Shown here piece after piece: positions 1 through 24,159 of a stretch of 64,000 nucleotides of DNA. Under the pieces are notes generated by a model. That model saw only the letters and a program-made list of their open reading frames with translations, was not told where the DNA came from and did not search any database. The stretch is from assembly GCF_019097595.1 (NCBI RefSeq), contig NC_080717.1, forward strand, positions 6,541,001 through 6,605,000, given 5' to 3'. The position numbers and the translations under genes were made by a program. Source of the stretch: Hemibagrus wyckioides. Its lineage: Eukaryota; Chordata; Actinopteri; Siluriformes; Bagridae. Numbering within the stretch: the first letter of the stretch is position 1; each line of letters opens with the position of its first letter.

Positions 1-788
1 AAGACCAGCCTCTGATTTGAGGTGTTGAGAGAACTCCTTTTCAGCATGACCTTTGGACAATGTTCCATAGCTAAAGATCTTACCCCAGATGTGAATGATG
101 ACTAAATGTGAAACCAAAAAGATTGAACAGAGGAAAACAGACCAGCAAGTTTGCAAAAAAAAAAAAAAAAAAACCAACGTAGTGGGAATATTCACCCACG
201 ACACTACGTCAATTATGTTTGCTGTTGTTTGGCCTCATTTATGGTATATGCACCATGGTGATGTCCTATTTGAGATTGCTGTAGTCTTTCCATGAGCTGT
301 GGATGAATTTCTGACCGAGGCGTGTCGCAGATTTGCATCGTTGGCTTCAGTATAATCAGTTTAATTCATCCAAAAAAAAAAAAACTATAGACTATACAAC
401 TATCTGTCTCTTAAATTCTGCATGGGAGCAACAAGATGAATATTCCTAACACCAAAATCCTTTTAATTAACTGAAAATTTCATGACTTGTTAGCTACATT
501 ACTTTGTTTGGTACGAGACACAGACTCGGGTTGCACTCTGTTTTTATAGCTGTAAACTCCCACACGCTGTCTGTGAGGATTTTAGTATGAGTTGTGCTAC
601 TGTGAGGATATGTTATTCTACAGAGACCACAAAATATTTTTGTAATGCTTGGGCCTGTTCGAGATCACGTTTTAGATGCTGTTTCACAATTTGCAGTTTT
701 AACGAGAACGAAACAATGTAGTATATATCTTAGTTTAAAAATATCTTGTGAATGGACATGACTTAGGCCCATACCAAACATGGCGGAT
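1..788. other. Intergenic, no gene seen
   Basis: AT-rich sequence with A-runs at 156-173 and 372-384. No exon, RNA gene or repeat I can name. Confidence 0.4.
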
Positions 789-791
789 ATA

Positions 792-1295
792 CACCGATCA
801 AGCATAACTTTATGACCTTATATTGTGTAGGTCCCCTACACAGCCCTGACCCGTCCTGCACTGTGTATTGTGACACCTTTCTATCAGAACCAGCATTAAC
901 TTCTTCAGCAAATTGAGGAACAGTTGCTCATCTGTTGGATCGCTCCCCATGTACATCAATGAGCCTTTGCTGCCCATGACCTTGTCAGCTTGCTCCTTGC
1001 TTTTACCACTTTTGATAGATACTGACCACTGCAGACCGGGAACACCCCACAAGAGCTGCAGTTTTGGAGACGCTCTGATCCAGTCGTCTAGCCATCACAA
1101 TTTGACCCTTGTTGTCAAACTCGCTCAAATCCTTACGATTGTCCATTTTTCCTGCTTCTAACACATCAACTTTGAGGACAAAATGTTGACTTGCTGCCTA
1201 ATATATCCCACCCACTAACAGGTGCCATGATGAGGAGATCATAAGTGTTATTCACTTCACCTGTCAGTGCTCATAATGTTATGCCTGATACGGTG
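792..1295 (-). mobile_element. Tc1-like deleted element, copy A
   Basis: About 504 bp, TA-flanked, with terminal repeats like CACCGATCAAGCATAAC at the left and TATGCCTGATACGGTG at the right. On the minus strand it carries fragments of a Tc1 transposase N-terminal helix-turn-helix domain and lacks the catalytic domain. Confidence 0.75.
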
Positions 1296-1570
1296 TACGA
1301 TGCTAGAAATGCTGTATGCCTCGATCATGCTTGTTTTTTTGGGGGGTGACATAGATTTGATTGCTTCTTAAAATAAAAATCCATCCTAAATGACTTGCAT
1401 GTTGTTATTTATTCATTAACACTTGAACTGAACATTGCTGTAAAATGGTGAGTGAGGAAAGAGATTCTTGGTCTTTTGTCTTTGGGGCAAAACTACAGAG
1501 GAGTCTTAAAGTGGAACGCTGTGTTTATGTCATTTTAGGATGAATGACTCTTTTAAGGCCTTCATTTATG

Positions 1571-1660
1571 TCAGGGGTGTCTGATCTTATCCACAAAGGG
1601 CTGGTGTGGGTGCAGGTTTTTATTCCAACCAAGCAGGAAATGAAAGGATGGAATGAAATG
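1571..1660 (+). repeat. Dispersed repeat fragment
   Basis: The 'ggggtgtctgatcttatcc ... ttccaaccaagcagg' stretch resembles a widespread fish repeat family. Only a fragment is present and I cannot name the family. Confidence 0.35.
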
Positions 1661-2385
1661 AATGAAAATCAGAACCCACGCCAGCGTTGCCAGATAAGAC
1701 TAGACCCCCCCCCTCCCCTCCCCTCCCCTCCCGTCATGTCCTATCCTGTCCAATCCGATCCGATCTTAGGGGCAGATTCTGGAAAGCAACTGATTGGACA
1801 AATACAAAGTTAGTACAGAACGAGTCATCGAATCGGGTTTTCATTTTCTTAAAAATGAAAACACAGTTTCCGAAATCTCTAAAACGCCCACTTTGATTTC
1901 AAGGGCACTTTAAGAATCACAGAGATTGTGATTCTTAAGAGATTGTGATATCTGTGGGTTAATTAAAATGACTAATCAACCTAATTAGTTAGAAATGAAA
2001 GCACTAGGATCTATAATGATCATAAATGATGTGCTTTAATTGATCTAATGTAGATCTCCCATAAATATGATTCACACCAAATCAAATGTTTTTTAGGGTT
2101 TTTTCTTTACACCTAAGACTTCCCTCAAATGCACTGTGTGTTTAGCTAGAAAGCCAGCCGACATGAAACCAGTCCCTTCTAACTGCCTCTCCCTGCCTGT
2201 GGGGAAAACAAGAAAAGCCTGTGTCAATGCACATGACGAGCCAGCTGGCTACAGCACACAGGAAGTATGAGGGGAAAAAAGGGGGGCAAAAACAATCACA
2301 AACCTTGCATATCGCCCGCTTTCGGAGCCTCAATCAGTCCCTCAGCGTGCCTGGGATTCGGGTATCCATTGCAGAAAAAAACTGA

Positions 2386-2540
2386 CCAATCACAACCCAA
2401 GGAAAGCGTACCAACCAATCAGTGATAAGCTTCCTTTGGGAACGCGCCAATCGGCTCACGCTTCGCTGTAAACCCCTGTTCCAAACGCCTACCTACTTCC
2501 TACTAGTGTATACTAATGAGCCGTGTGAAATAATGACGTC
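2386..2540. promoter_or_regulatory. Three CCAAT boxes and a CRE-like site
   Basis: CCAAT occurs at 2386-2390, 2415-2419 and 2447-2451, spaced about 30 bp apart, followed by TGACGTC at 2534-2540. This is a typical NF-Y promoter layout. maea starts 2 kb away with its own promoter motifs, so it may serve a transcript running left out of the window. Confidence 0.35.
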
Positions 2541-2924
2541 CACGGAGTGTGTAGTGCACTACATAGTGAAAATGGGTGTGATTTAGGATTGTCTCGTGAG
2601 TGAGGGGGGGGGGGTCACTCTCACTTGCTCGGACAGGAAAACGAAATCTGAGCACGGGGTGGAGAACCGGTGGGGGGGGATGCGTTGGGGGAGGGTTGTT
2701 TCACCAGGGATGAAGAGAAGAGAAGAGAAGAGAGAAGGAGGTGGAATGGTGGCCATAACTAACATGAGTTGTTTTTGCTGGCTGAGGATGAAAGATGACA
2801 GTATTAAATGACTTTGGGTAATAAGGCTGTTTCGGTGGAAAGCTTTTTCATTAGTTTGGAAACATTTCATCTCAGGAAGTGTAGAAACAGTAGAAACAGT
2901 CCCCTTGCTGGGTAGGAGTTAGAA

Positions 2925-3040
2925 ATAGCCTTTATTTGTCACATATGCATTACAGCACAGTGAAATTCTTTCTTCGCCTATCCCATCCTTGGAGGTTGGG
3001 GTCAGAGCACACGGTCAGCCATGATATAGCACCCCTTCCT
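2925..3040 (-). repeat. tRNA-derived SINE, 5'-truncated tail
   Basis: Contains the inverse of the tail 'gaatttcactgtgctgtaat' and of 'ctctgaccccaacctcc', as in the fuller copy at 48630-48869. Confidence 0.55.
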
Positions 3041-3161
3041 TTTTTTTTATTTTTTATTTTATTTTATTTTCAGGATTTTTCAGAATAAACACAGAACAAA
3101 CAGCATTGTGTCAGACTTCACACGCACTAACGAAAGAAGAAAAAATAAGTAAATTAATTAA

Positions 3162-3530
3162 TTTTTTTTTTTTTTTTTTTTAAAAACCCTGTTTAATACC
3201 TTAGACATAAATTATAATGTTTACAATAATAAATACAGGTTCAGTAACTAAAGGTACCATAGTAAAGAGCTGCAAAACAGTCAACTGTTAGAAATACCTG
3301 AAGGTAATGTACAACTCAACTCACATAAGAAACAGTAGACATTGGTTTGGCTGCTTGTTTGTCTATATATCCCAGAAATGGTCCCCAGACAGCAGAAAAC
3401 TTTTCAATGGAGTTGGACCTAAGAAATCGAAGTCTTTCCATTTGTATGACGGAAATCATGTCCATAATCCAGATTCGAAAAGAGGGAGATGAAGGTGACT
3501 TCCAGTTCTTTAATATAAGTCTCTTGGCCA
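3162..3530 (-). mobile_element. 3' end of an L1-type LINE with poly(A) tail
   Basis: The minus strand from 3530 to 3316 encodes the end of an L1-like ORF2 protein (RLILKNWKSPSSPSF, then FSAVWGPFLGYID). The T-run at 3162-3181 is the poly(A) tail in that orientation. The 5' part is missing, as usual for L1 insertions. Confidence 0.65.
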
Positions 3531-3605
3531 TGACCCCCAAGCATGGGATATGCAAAGAACGAATTTCACTGTGCTGTAATGTATATGTGACAAATAAAGA
3601 CAACT
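3531..3605 (+). repeat. SINE tail fragment
   Basis: Holds 'gaatttcactgtgctgtaatg' followed by 'gtgacaaataaag', the same tail as the SINEs at 44171-44362 and, inverted, 48630-48869. It abuts the L1 fragment. Confidence 0.5.
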
Positions 3606-3690
3606 TAATAGATTGTGAGTTTCAAAACAGCTGGTGTGTAACCACTGACTATGTCTGTGTTTTTATATTTTATCTAGGACTGCTGAGGCA

Positions 3691-3930
3691 GACTCAGTGG
3701 CTTAGTGGTTAGTAATGCTTGCCTCGCATCTTTCCGTGTTCGCCACATGTTTCAGGTTTCCTCCGGGTACTCCAGTTTCATCCTCCAGTCCAAAGACATG
3801 CTTTGTAGACTAATTGTCAAATCTCTAAATTGTGCCCAATGATGAGCTGGGAAACTGTCCAAAGTGCCCTGGGGAAAGGACTGCAGAGTTCCTTACAACT
3901 CTGTGTAGGATAAGCGGTACAAAAAATGGA
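3691..3930 (+). repeat. Dispersed SINE-like repeat, first copy
   Basis: Starts with a tRNA-like 'ggcttagtggttag' and ends with 'ggataagcggtacaaaaaatgga'. Degraded copies lie at 7479-7658 and 57038-57295. Confidence 0.55.
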
Positions 3931-4502
3931 TTGGTGCTACTTAAAAGTGTAACAGTCATGTCATTTTACTTTATTGCTTATACACACAACCTAGAAGATA
4001 TGTAAAATATGATGAAATATAAAGGTTTAAGCTATAGTCTCAACACAAGTGGCAGAGAAAGCCTGTCTGGAAAATCCCCAGTCTGGAATGTGTGTCACTG
4101 TGTAGACATGCATCAGACCAACACCTGCATTAACATCTGTTTCGAGTGTCCAGATCACAAGCCGAGATTCAAAGCCCATAAATAAATAAAATGACATGAG
4201 TTATTCTAAGGAATCATACGTTTTGGTGATAAAGTCAGAAAATTAAACATGTTTGGAGGCAGGTGTAAGGCATTGAATTGAAGGTAGAAAGACAAGTTTG
4301 TTTGTTTGTATTATTAATTTTACCAAGGTATCAAGGTTGCCAATTATCAAGGTAAAACGATTTAAAAAGCCATTTAAAGATTTCACAGCTGTAATGTCTC
4401 GTTCTGTCAGCGGGAGGCAGTAAAGAAACCTTTTACTGTGAAATCCTCTGTAAGGGCTACTGATGAACAAGCGTAGCTGTCACTAGCGCCCTGATTTTGC
4501 TC

Positions 4503-4514
4503 TGCGCATGCGCA
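4503..4514. promoter_or_regulatory. NRF1-type palindrome in the maea promoter
   Basis: TGCGCATGCGCA is a perfect 12-bp palindrome matching the NRF1 consensus YGCGCAYGCGCR. It lies 21 bp before the maea start codon. NRF1 sites are typical of TATA-less housekeeping promoters, and no TATA box is visible nearby. Confidence 0.7.
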
Positions 4515-4534
4515 GCATTTCCCCCTAAACCAAG

Positions 4535-13545
<9,011 letters not shown>

Positions 13546-14074
13546 TGAGGCCTCCAGAGCATAGTTCAAGCTTTTCTTTTTTTTTCTTTCCGAAATAATA
13601 CCACCACCACCACCACCCTGGGCTCGATGAATTCTTAAACGATGAAACCTGTAGTCTGAAGGCCTCCGTCTCTCAGCCAGTGTTCCATGAGACTGAGTTC
13701 AGTTGCCCTCTGCCAAACCTTTCCAGAGAAAAAAAGGTTTCTAGTCCACTGGAGGTTTTTACTATACATCCCAATGGTGAAAATAAAGAAGAACAAGACA
13801 TCATTTCCAAAAAAAAAGGTTGATATTACAGCATTTTCCTTTTACTGGCTTCTTGACAGTTGTGTGACGACAAAAAGACATGGCTCCACATCATATATCT
13901 GAGAGCTTCTGCATTATTAGTGTGCTTAAAAAATGACCGTTCTTTTTAATCAAAGGTGCCCATGTTATTTTTTAGACCAAAGTGTTTAGAGCATAATAGG
14001 GTCCACTTTCTAATAACTTGCCTGAGCACCTGTAAAATCTGTTACCACATATGGTTAGAGAACCCTGGCACATT

Positions 14075-14075
<1 letters not shown>

Positions 14076-14117
<42 letters not shown>

Positions 14118-14118
14118 T
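14076..14118. repeat. (CT)n(CA)n microsatellite
   Basis: Simple dinucleotide repeats inside the presumed maea 3' UTR. Confidence 0.85.
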
Positions 14119-15277
14119 CACTGCCGTCGCAGTTACCTTATAGAAAGTGTAGTAGCGTCAGTGGCAATACTTCGCACATGATTCTCAGTTGATGTAACTA
14201 GGTGTAGAAAGACATTGCAGTTTGTTGATAGCTATTTGTGAAGGGTTGTTATTAGACTTAAACTTTCCATCACATGCCGTGTTTTTCAACAGGTCCATCA
14301 TTACGATACAGACTACTCGTGTAAATGACCGACATCTAGCTTGATGGGTCAAGTGTAGCAGGATTTTATTGTGACTACGTCTAAGGTTTGTGTGAGGAAG
14401 CGTGTTATCGTCCAAAATATCCGAACTCATGCCAGATTTAGTGGTGTTTTGGGAATGCATTGTTTAAGAGGTGTGCACTATGTGGTGTTGTTTTTTTTAA
14501 ATCCCACGCCCCCGTCTGCTCTGAAAGACCGATCCTGTATTGCACAAGTGCAGCAGTATGTTCATTTTACCCTGAATCTAGAGATTCGAGTAATTTGCAT
14601 CACAGCTACCCTACCCAGGATAAAGCAGGTATAATGAAACTCAACGTCCAGTACACTTGCTAGGTAGTTTTTGTTCCCCCATTGAGCGGGTCTCGCTGCA
14701 CACCTCAGCATTCCTTCACCGAAGCAGCCTGTAGTATCAAAATCTCAGGTTAGATTGACAACGTACATGCTACACCATAAAGCCTGTCTCACTGTGTCTC
14801 CATACCTCACAAGACCCTGATTTGTTACTTCCCATTTCCAGGAAAAGAAAAAAAATAGACTTGTCTTCCTATTTTGTGTTACGTCTTAAAGGTAAGGGCT
14901 ACATAGGTTTGGGATTGATAAGGTCTTAACCACTTTATGTGATTTTAAAAAAATATATATATGCTTCAGATAATCATAAGCATTTTTCCGGCGAAGCACT
15001 AAATAGTTTTTTGTCATTGTTCAAGCACACATTTTCTATTTTAGACTCCATACCAGTCAGATTTTCCCAGTCAGATAGAGGTTAGGTCGCCTATGAGCAC
15101 CTTTTTTTTTTTTTTTTTTTTTTTAAGCACACTGTCTCTCTTTTTTCTTTTTTTTTTCTTTATACTTGGCAAGCTGCTTTCAAATGTGCTATTTTATTGT
15201 AAGTGTGGAAAGGCTACTTAGATACTGCTCTTGCATGTGTGTACTCATAGAGTAGTTGGGTTGTTCATGTTTAGTCC

Positions 15278-15299
15278 AATAAAAAATTATTTGAATAAA
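15278..15299 (+). terminator. maea polyadenylation signals (two AATAAA)
   Basis: AATAAA occurs at 15278-15283 and again at 15294-15299, about 1.75 kb after the maea stop, just before a Tc1-like element begins. Confidence 0.5.
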
Positions 15300-15364
15300 A
15301 TGCTGTGACTGTTAATGACTTAAAAACACTGCATGAAATAAACATGCATGCATTACACATTATA

Positions 15365-15597
15365 CACCGATCAGGCATAAAATTAGGAGCACTGACAGGC
15401 TCCTGTTAGTGGGTGGGATATATTAGGCAGCAGGTGAACATTTCGTCCTCAAAGTTGATGTGTTGGAAGCAGGAAAAATGGACAAGCGTAAGGATTTGAG
15501 CGAGTTTGACGAATTGTGATGGCTAGACGACTGGATCTCCAAAACTGCAGCTATTGTGGGGTGTTCCCGGTTTGCAGTGGTCAGTATCTATCAAGGT
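15365..15597 (+). mobile_element. Tc1-like deleted element, copy C (truncated)
   Basis: Left end CACCGATCAGGCATAAAATT after TA. Homology stops inside the helix-turn-helix region near 'gtcagtatctatcaa', where another element follows. Confidence 0.65.
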
Positions 15598-15890
15598 ATC
15601 AAGTCCTGCAAGTATCCTTTATTTCCTGTAAGTTGAGAGGTGCGCAACTTACAGGACTTAAAGGATCTGCTGCTTTAGCGCTGATCATTATGACAAATCT
15701 GTTAAATTTTCTTTCATCTGACCAGATAAAACACCTCCAAAAGGCTAATGGTCATCTGCAAAGCCTCAGTCTGGCTTTATTTTGGGTTTAAATACAGCAC
15801 TTCTTTCTTTTGTGACAGTCTTTAAGGCCACAGGGATGTAGGATTTAGTTGAACTCTACCATGAACTCATGGTATCAAGAGCAAAAAGGT
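15598..15890. mobile_element. Fragment of another Tc1-like element
   Basis: Contains an inverted pair (aagtatcctttatttcctgtaagttg versus caacttacaggacttaaagg-like) and decayed sequence reminiscent of Tc1-like elements. A related 'aggacttaaaggata' occurs inside copy F at 31480. Assignment is tentative. Confidence 0.35.
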
Positions 15891-16145
15891 CCTGGCTCTA
15901 AATACAATCACTTCCAGTAAACTCCTAATTAGGACAATTGGCCAAACACAAGCTTCCAAAAGCCAAAACATTACTTTTTGGAATCTTCTAGAATGTTTAA
16001 ATTTGGTGGATGAAAACCTACAGTGAATTAAAGCTGAGGTAAATCCTTCTTTAATCAATTGTTTCAAAATGCTTTAGTGAAATGTGAGGAGTTGTACTGA
16101 AATGAGATACTGTACTAAACTTTTGGCCTTAGTCTTACAAATTTA

Positions 16146-16676
16146 CCATGCATAACATTATGACCACCTGCCTAATATTGTGTTGGTTCCCCTTTTGCTG
16201 CCAAAACATCCCTGACCTGTAATGCACTGTGTATTGTGACACCTTTCTATCAGAAGCAGCATTAACTTCAGCAATTTGAGCAACAGTAGCTCGTCTGTTG
16301 GATCGGATCACACGGGCCAGCCTTGGCTCCTCACGTGCATCAATGAGCCTTGGCCGCCCATGACCCTGTTGCCGGTTCATCACTGTCCCTTTCTTGGTCC
16401 ACTTTTGATAGATACTGACCACTGAAGACCAGGAACACCACACAAGAGCTGCAGTTTTGGAGATGCTCTGATCCAGTCACCTAGCCATCACAATTTGTCC
16501 CTGGTCAAACTCGCTCAAATCCTTACACTTTTCCTGCTTCTAACACATCAACTTTGAGGACAAAATGTTCACTTGTTGCCTAATATATCCCACCCACTAA
16601 CAGGTGCCATGATGAGGAGATCATCAGTCTTATTCACGGCACCTCTCAGTGGTCATAATGTTATGCCTGATCAGTG
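16146..16676 (-). mobile_element. Tc1-like deleted element, copy D
   Basis: TA-flanked, about 531 bp, minus orientation. The minus strand from 16443 to 16135 keeps one of the longest helix-turn-helix stretches ([34 protein letters not shown]), then jumps to the transposon's 3' end. No catalytic domain. Confidence 0.8.
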
Positions 16677-16767
16677 TAAATGCTTATAGCAGAGTCTTTC
16701 TTCTCAGACTCACACACACACAGGAAAAAAAAACTACAGAACAACCTACAGTGCAGGTTTTTTTTAA

Positions 16768-16773
16768 TTTATT
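16768..16773 (-). terminator. aldob polyadenylation signal
   Basis: TTTATT on the plus strand reads AATAAA on the minus strand, 213 bp after the aldob stop. It implies a short 3' UTR of about 16750-16985, ending about 75 bp from a Tc1-like element. Confidence 0.45.
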
Positions 16774-16985
16774 TGACATGAAAAGATCTTCATACACTAT
16801 AAAAAGCATTTTCGTGATTTGGTCATGAGGTCATAGATTAGATTACTGCACATGCAGAATTATATATGTTTATAAATCAAGTTAACATTCGAATGTTATC
16901 TTGAAGCTTTTTATTTTTTGGTCACTTTGTATTCACAGTTTTGTGTGGTCCAGGAAAAGTTGGCATTAATTGCAGCATGTTTGAT

Positions 16986-20708
<3,723 letters not shown>

Positions 20709-21359
20709 CCTGGCGGGGAAAAATGATCAAGATTAAGTAAATCTAAATGGCCTTATTTTATGATTTAAAAAAATCCTCTGTGCCCTTTTGCACATTTAGT
20801 AAATATGTGGCCTGACTGATCTTCAGCCCTGAGGTGCTCCTCCCACTGAATGAATGGTCTCAATGTTCATGACTAGGAGAAAACAGCTTAGGCAGGATTG
20901 CGAAAGAGAGGCTATGTGTACTCAGGGCTTTGGTGATTTGTTCTTAGCAAACACTACGCCATTCTAGTATGCAATGCGGAAATTAGGCTATTAGTCTAGT
21001 CAAGTTTGGCATACATGAGAATCCTACTTAGATGCTTCAACGTGTTATTGAATGTATACGTTATGCAGCGTTCACAAAATTAAGTTAATATTAATAAACG
21101 CATACTATTCTTACACAAACAAGAAAGAAAGTTTTCAGCAATAGAATTTCACAAAAAAAGTCTATTTGTCAGTTCATTAAATTACTTTAAGTGCTTTTTT
21201 CCCCCTACAATAACAACTTAAACGCACCCATCATATCCATACGGCTCCAAACGGCACTGCTTTTGTTTTCTCATGAACTTTTTCATGCACGTATTAATGC
21301 AACAGCCTTATTAAAAAAAAACCTGATTATCATTCTTACTTGGTTGTTGTATTTATTTG
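20709..21359 (-). other. Presumed aldob intron 1, no gene seen
   Basis: AT-rich sequence between the first coding exon and the candidate promoter. I see no exon, RNA gene or recognised repeat. Confidence 0.35.
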
Positions 21360-21460
21360 TACCGCCGGTGATGAGCGATGAAACAGGCACTTGATCCCTT
21401 GCTTGGGTTGTAAGGAAGTCTGCAAAGAGCAAGTGAACGTAGCGCTATTTATTTCAGCCC
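21360..21460 (-). promoter_or_regulatory. Candidate aldob promoter and noncoding exon 1
   Basis: On the minus strand, an AT-rich TATA-like stretch (AAATAAATAGC, about 21445-21456) precedes a possible start near 21420 and a possible donor (CGGCG|GTACAA) near 21361. This fits the known aldob layout of a noncoding first exon, but it rests on position and weak motifs only. Confidence 0.25.
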
Positions 21461-22286
21461 AAGATGGAGGCTGGTTCTGTGTGTATGGGAGTTTACTTTC
21501 TGCAGTGGAGCTATTGGTTGACATGTGTGTGTCCGTGTACGTGTAACTTCATGTCCTTACCTCATGCTTGCAACCTTTAAACCCTGTAGTTTTTTCTCTT
21601 CTTCTTCCCAAGCATGGCACATGGCACATGGCACAACAATCCCCAAAAGCTGAATGAACAATATCATATTGATCACATTTTATTATAGATTTATATGAAT
21701 GCAAGCATGTGTCTAAGCAGGAAGTATAGTTACTCTGTCCTAAGAACATGCACATAACAACAGACTTGCTGTTCAGGTTATTTTCTGTTTTTAGGGCCAG
21801 CCTACAGCCATGATGTTATGCATTGGAGTGCATCGTGGCTCCTAGGCGAAAAACTAAAAATGCATGCTGTAAAGTTGAAGCATTCGCTGTATAGTCAAGT
21901 GCAAAAGTTTGCATCCTCGTGGTTTCTAGGCGAAAAATAAAAATAAAAGAGAAATTAAATTTCATTCAATCTTAAAATGATCAGCTTGGAACAAAGAGAC
22001 GAAGGCTGGCCATGCAACTTTTAGAAGGAGAAATGCAGGATTTTTTATTTATTGCTTGTTATTTAACGTACTAAATGTCTTGTTGCTGTACTTTATGAGG
22101 AAATAAATGTTATCAGAACCTAAACAAAGACCAAATGTCTACTTACTGTCAGTGATAAAGAGCAGAGATGTCCTGATCAAGTACAGACAAAATTACCTGA
22201 AAGACAGTGGAAAAAACATCCTCACTCCTACTAAAACCCACAGCCTCCCAAAGCACATTTTATTATTACTGTTGGAATTTAACATG

Positions 22287-22302
22287 TTATTATTATTATT
22301 AT

Positions 22303-22347
<45 letters not shown>
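22287..22347. repeat. (TAT)n(TAG)n microsatellite, left
   Basis: TAT units then 15 TAG units. A second similar tract lies at 22549-22587, bracketing a decayed repeat. Confidence 0.85.
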
Positions 22348-22397
22348 CAAACTTCAGTCCATTGCAGGTGATCAAGCACACACTCATTCACACACGC

Positions 22398-22545
22398 CTA
22401 GCAGTAATTTAGACTAGCCACTGCATCTACTTCATATGTTTTTGGAAGGTAGGAGGAAGCCACACAACCACAAGGAGAACTTGGTTTGAAGTGACGGCCT
22501 TGTAGAGGTGAGGTAGCAAAACTACCCACTGCATCACTGTGTTGC
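22398..22545. repeat. Decayed dispersed repeat
   Basis: 'gtttttggaaggtaggagga' and 'cacaaggagaacttgg' resemble a widespread fish repeat; related fragments lie near 34860-34950 and 38990-39060. Confidence 0.4.
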
Positions 22546-22548
22546 CCA

Positions 22549-22587
22549 TTATTATTATTAGTAGTAGTAGTAGTAGTAGTAGTAGTA
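22549..22587. repeat. (TAT)n(TAG)n microsatellite, right
   Basis: Same unit order as 22287-22347. Confidence 0.85.
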
Positions 22588-23432
22588 TCAGTAGCAGTTG
22601 TAGTAGTATTGTCATTGTTATTAACAATATTTTTATACATTGTACTATATAGTCATGCCAGTAAAGTCAATAGAAATTTCTTGCATGTGTTCAGTCTTTA
22701 CCACTGGGCTGCACAGATTTGATGAATTCATGTTTTAATAATTGTCTTCATGCAGTATTAAAACTATTCTTTTTGACAAGGTCAAATAAGGACTTTATAT
22801 CAGGAAAGACTTATTATTATGGCAGATCCTTTTTGACATGCACAGTGTGTACCACGGGCATTTCAAAAGCGCGTAAGTATTGCATTTGACCCTTCAGAGC
22901 TTTGACACACTTGTGAAATGTAAGTAATGTAAAAGGGTTTTGCAGAATCTCAAATGACTTGTACTTGTACACTGTATTGTTTAAGAAGAGTGAAGTAAAA
23001 TAATATTTGTTTTTCTGAATTGTATGTTCTAAATGTAATTTTTGATTTTACTGCTTGATAAAAAACTATGCAATAATACGTGATAAAAAAAGAGCACTGA
23101 AATGTGGCTATTTACATATATAAAAAAAAAATTCAGTAAGGGTGGTGGACCATTGCCCAATAGATGGTGTGATCATATGAGCACATGAGAGAGGATCAAT
23201 GCAGCTAATGAATGGTGCTGAGAGTGAAAAGAATAGCAAACACTCAGCAGTGATGTAAAAGAGCTGAGTGCTGATGTTTGCGCTATTACCCAAATAGTAA
23301 AAAAGCAAAAATGTTTCACAATATGGACTCCGGACCTTGGGACAAGAGTCGCAAATCACGCAGGAACAGAGTTCATAGGCATTTTATTCATGCCTAGAGG
23401 ACAAACAGAACATGGTGGTGAGATAGTCCTAA

Positions 23433-23577
23433 CTGCAGAACCAAAGGTCCAGTGCAGGGAGCTGGACCTGGTCCAACTCCTCTTATAAACCTGTCTTATC
23501 CCTTACCTTGACCCATACAACTAGCATTCTTTTCTAGCACTGATATGTCGCCACCGCCTGGACTTTTGGTTCTGCAG
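23433..23577. mobile_element. 145-bp element with 18-bp inverted ends
   Basis: Left arm CTGCAGAACCAAAGGTCC (23433-23450) pairs with right arm GGACTTTTGGTTCTGCAG (23560-23577) at 17 of 18 positions. No coding capacity. A related fragment is at 17806-17870. I do not recognise the family. Confidence 0.5.
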
Positions 23578-23829
23578 CAAGGGGTATTTGGATCAGCTGT
23601 GACACTCACAGCTGTGACACTAACCTTCTCACCAAAAGAAGTGGATAGAAAATGAATTGATAAATGAATAAATGTATTTTGGTGAGTCCACACTTCTCCT
23701 ATATCATGGAATGTCCCCAGTAGGTCCTTGGTCTGTCCAAACTTCTCAACCCTGAGCCATAGTTTCCAGGAACCCCAGAAGTTTATTCATTTCTTTATTC
23801 ATTTATATATCTTTTGGTGAGAAGATCAT

Positions 23830-24150
23830 TCCACACTTCTCTATCCTCAGTCACAGACCCAGGACTCACTGACGACATTCCATGTCACGGCTGGCTTGGG
23901 ACTGCCCAGCTATCTGGGAATCTGTGGGGATAGAGTTTCTTCATTTATTTATTCATTAGTCTGGCTTGGGAATGTCCAGCTATCTGTTTCTTCATTTATT
24001 TATTAATTTGCCTTCCGTTTTATTTTGGCTGCAAAAGTCAATCCAGTTTATCCTCAAGTCTAAGTCTCAGAAGGCATTCAATGCAAGAGCTGGCTTTGGG
24101 ATCTTCTATGGATCATGTCATCTATTATATAGGAGTTTTGGATTGACCTT
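23830..24150 (+). repeat. Unnamed dispersed repeat, copy 1
   Basis: Shares 'ggctggcttgggactg...cagctatctgggaatctgtgg', 'gcaaaagtcaat' and 'tcatctattatataggagtt' with 25421-25690. This copy has an internal partial duplication of the 'ggcttgggaatg' segment. Confidence 0.6.
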
Positions 24151-24159
24151 TATGCTTTA

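Larger units (their letters stand above)
13546..15310 (+). other. maea 3' UTR with tandem poly(A) signals
   Basis: After the maea stop the sequence is AT-rich with no further exon. It includes CT/CA repeats at 14076-14118 and a T-run near 15102-15124. Two AATAAA signals at 15278-15283 and 15294-15299 are the likely end of the transcript. Extent is inferred, not proven. Confidence 0.55.
21540..23432. other. aldob-rnf20 intergenic region, no gene seen
   Basis: AT-rich sequence with microsatellites and one decayed repeat (annotated separately). No exon or RNA gene found. Confidence 0.4.

Noticed and set aside
22287..22587. Regularly spaced repeats as a CRISPR-like array
   Set aside because: They are trinucleotide microsatellites flanking a decayed repeat in a vertebrate genome.
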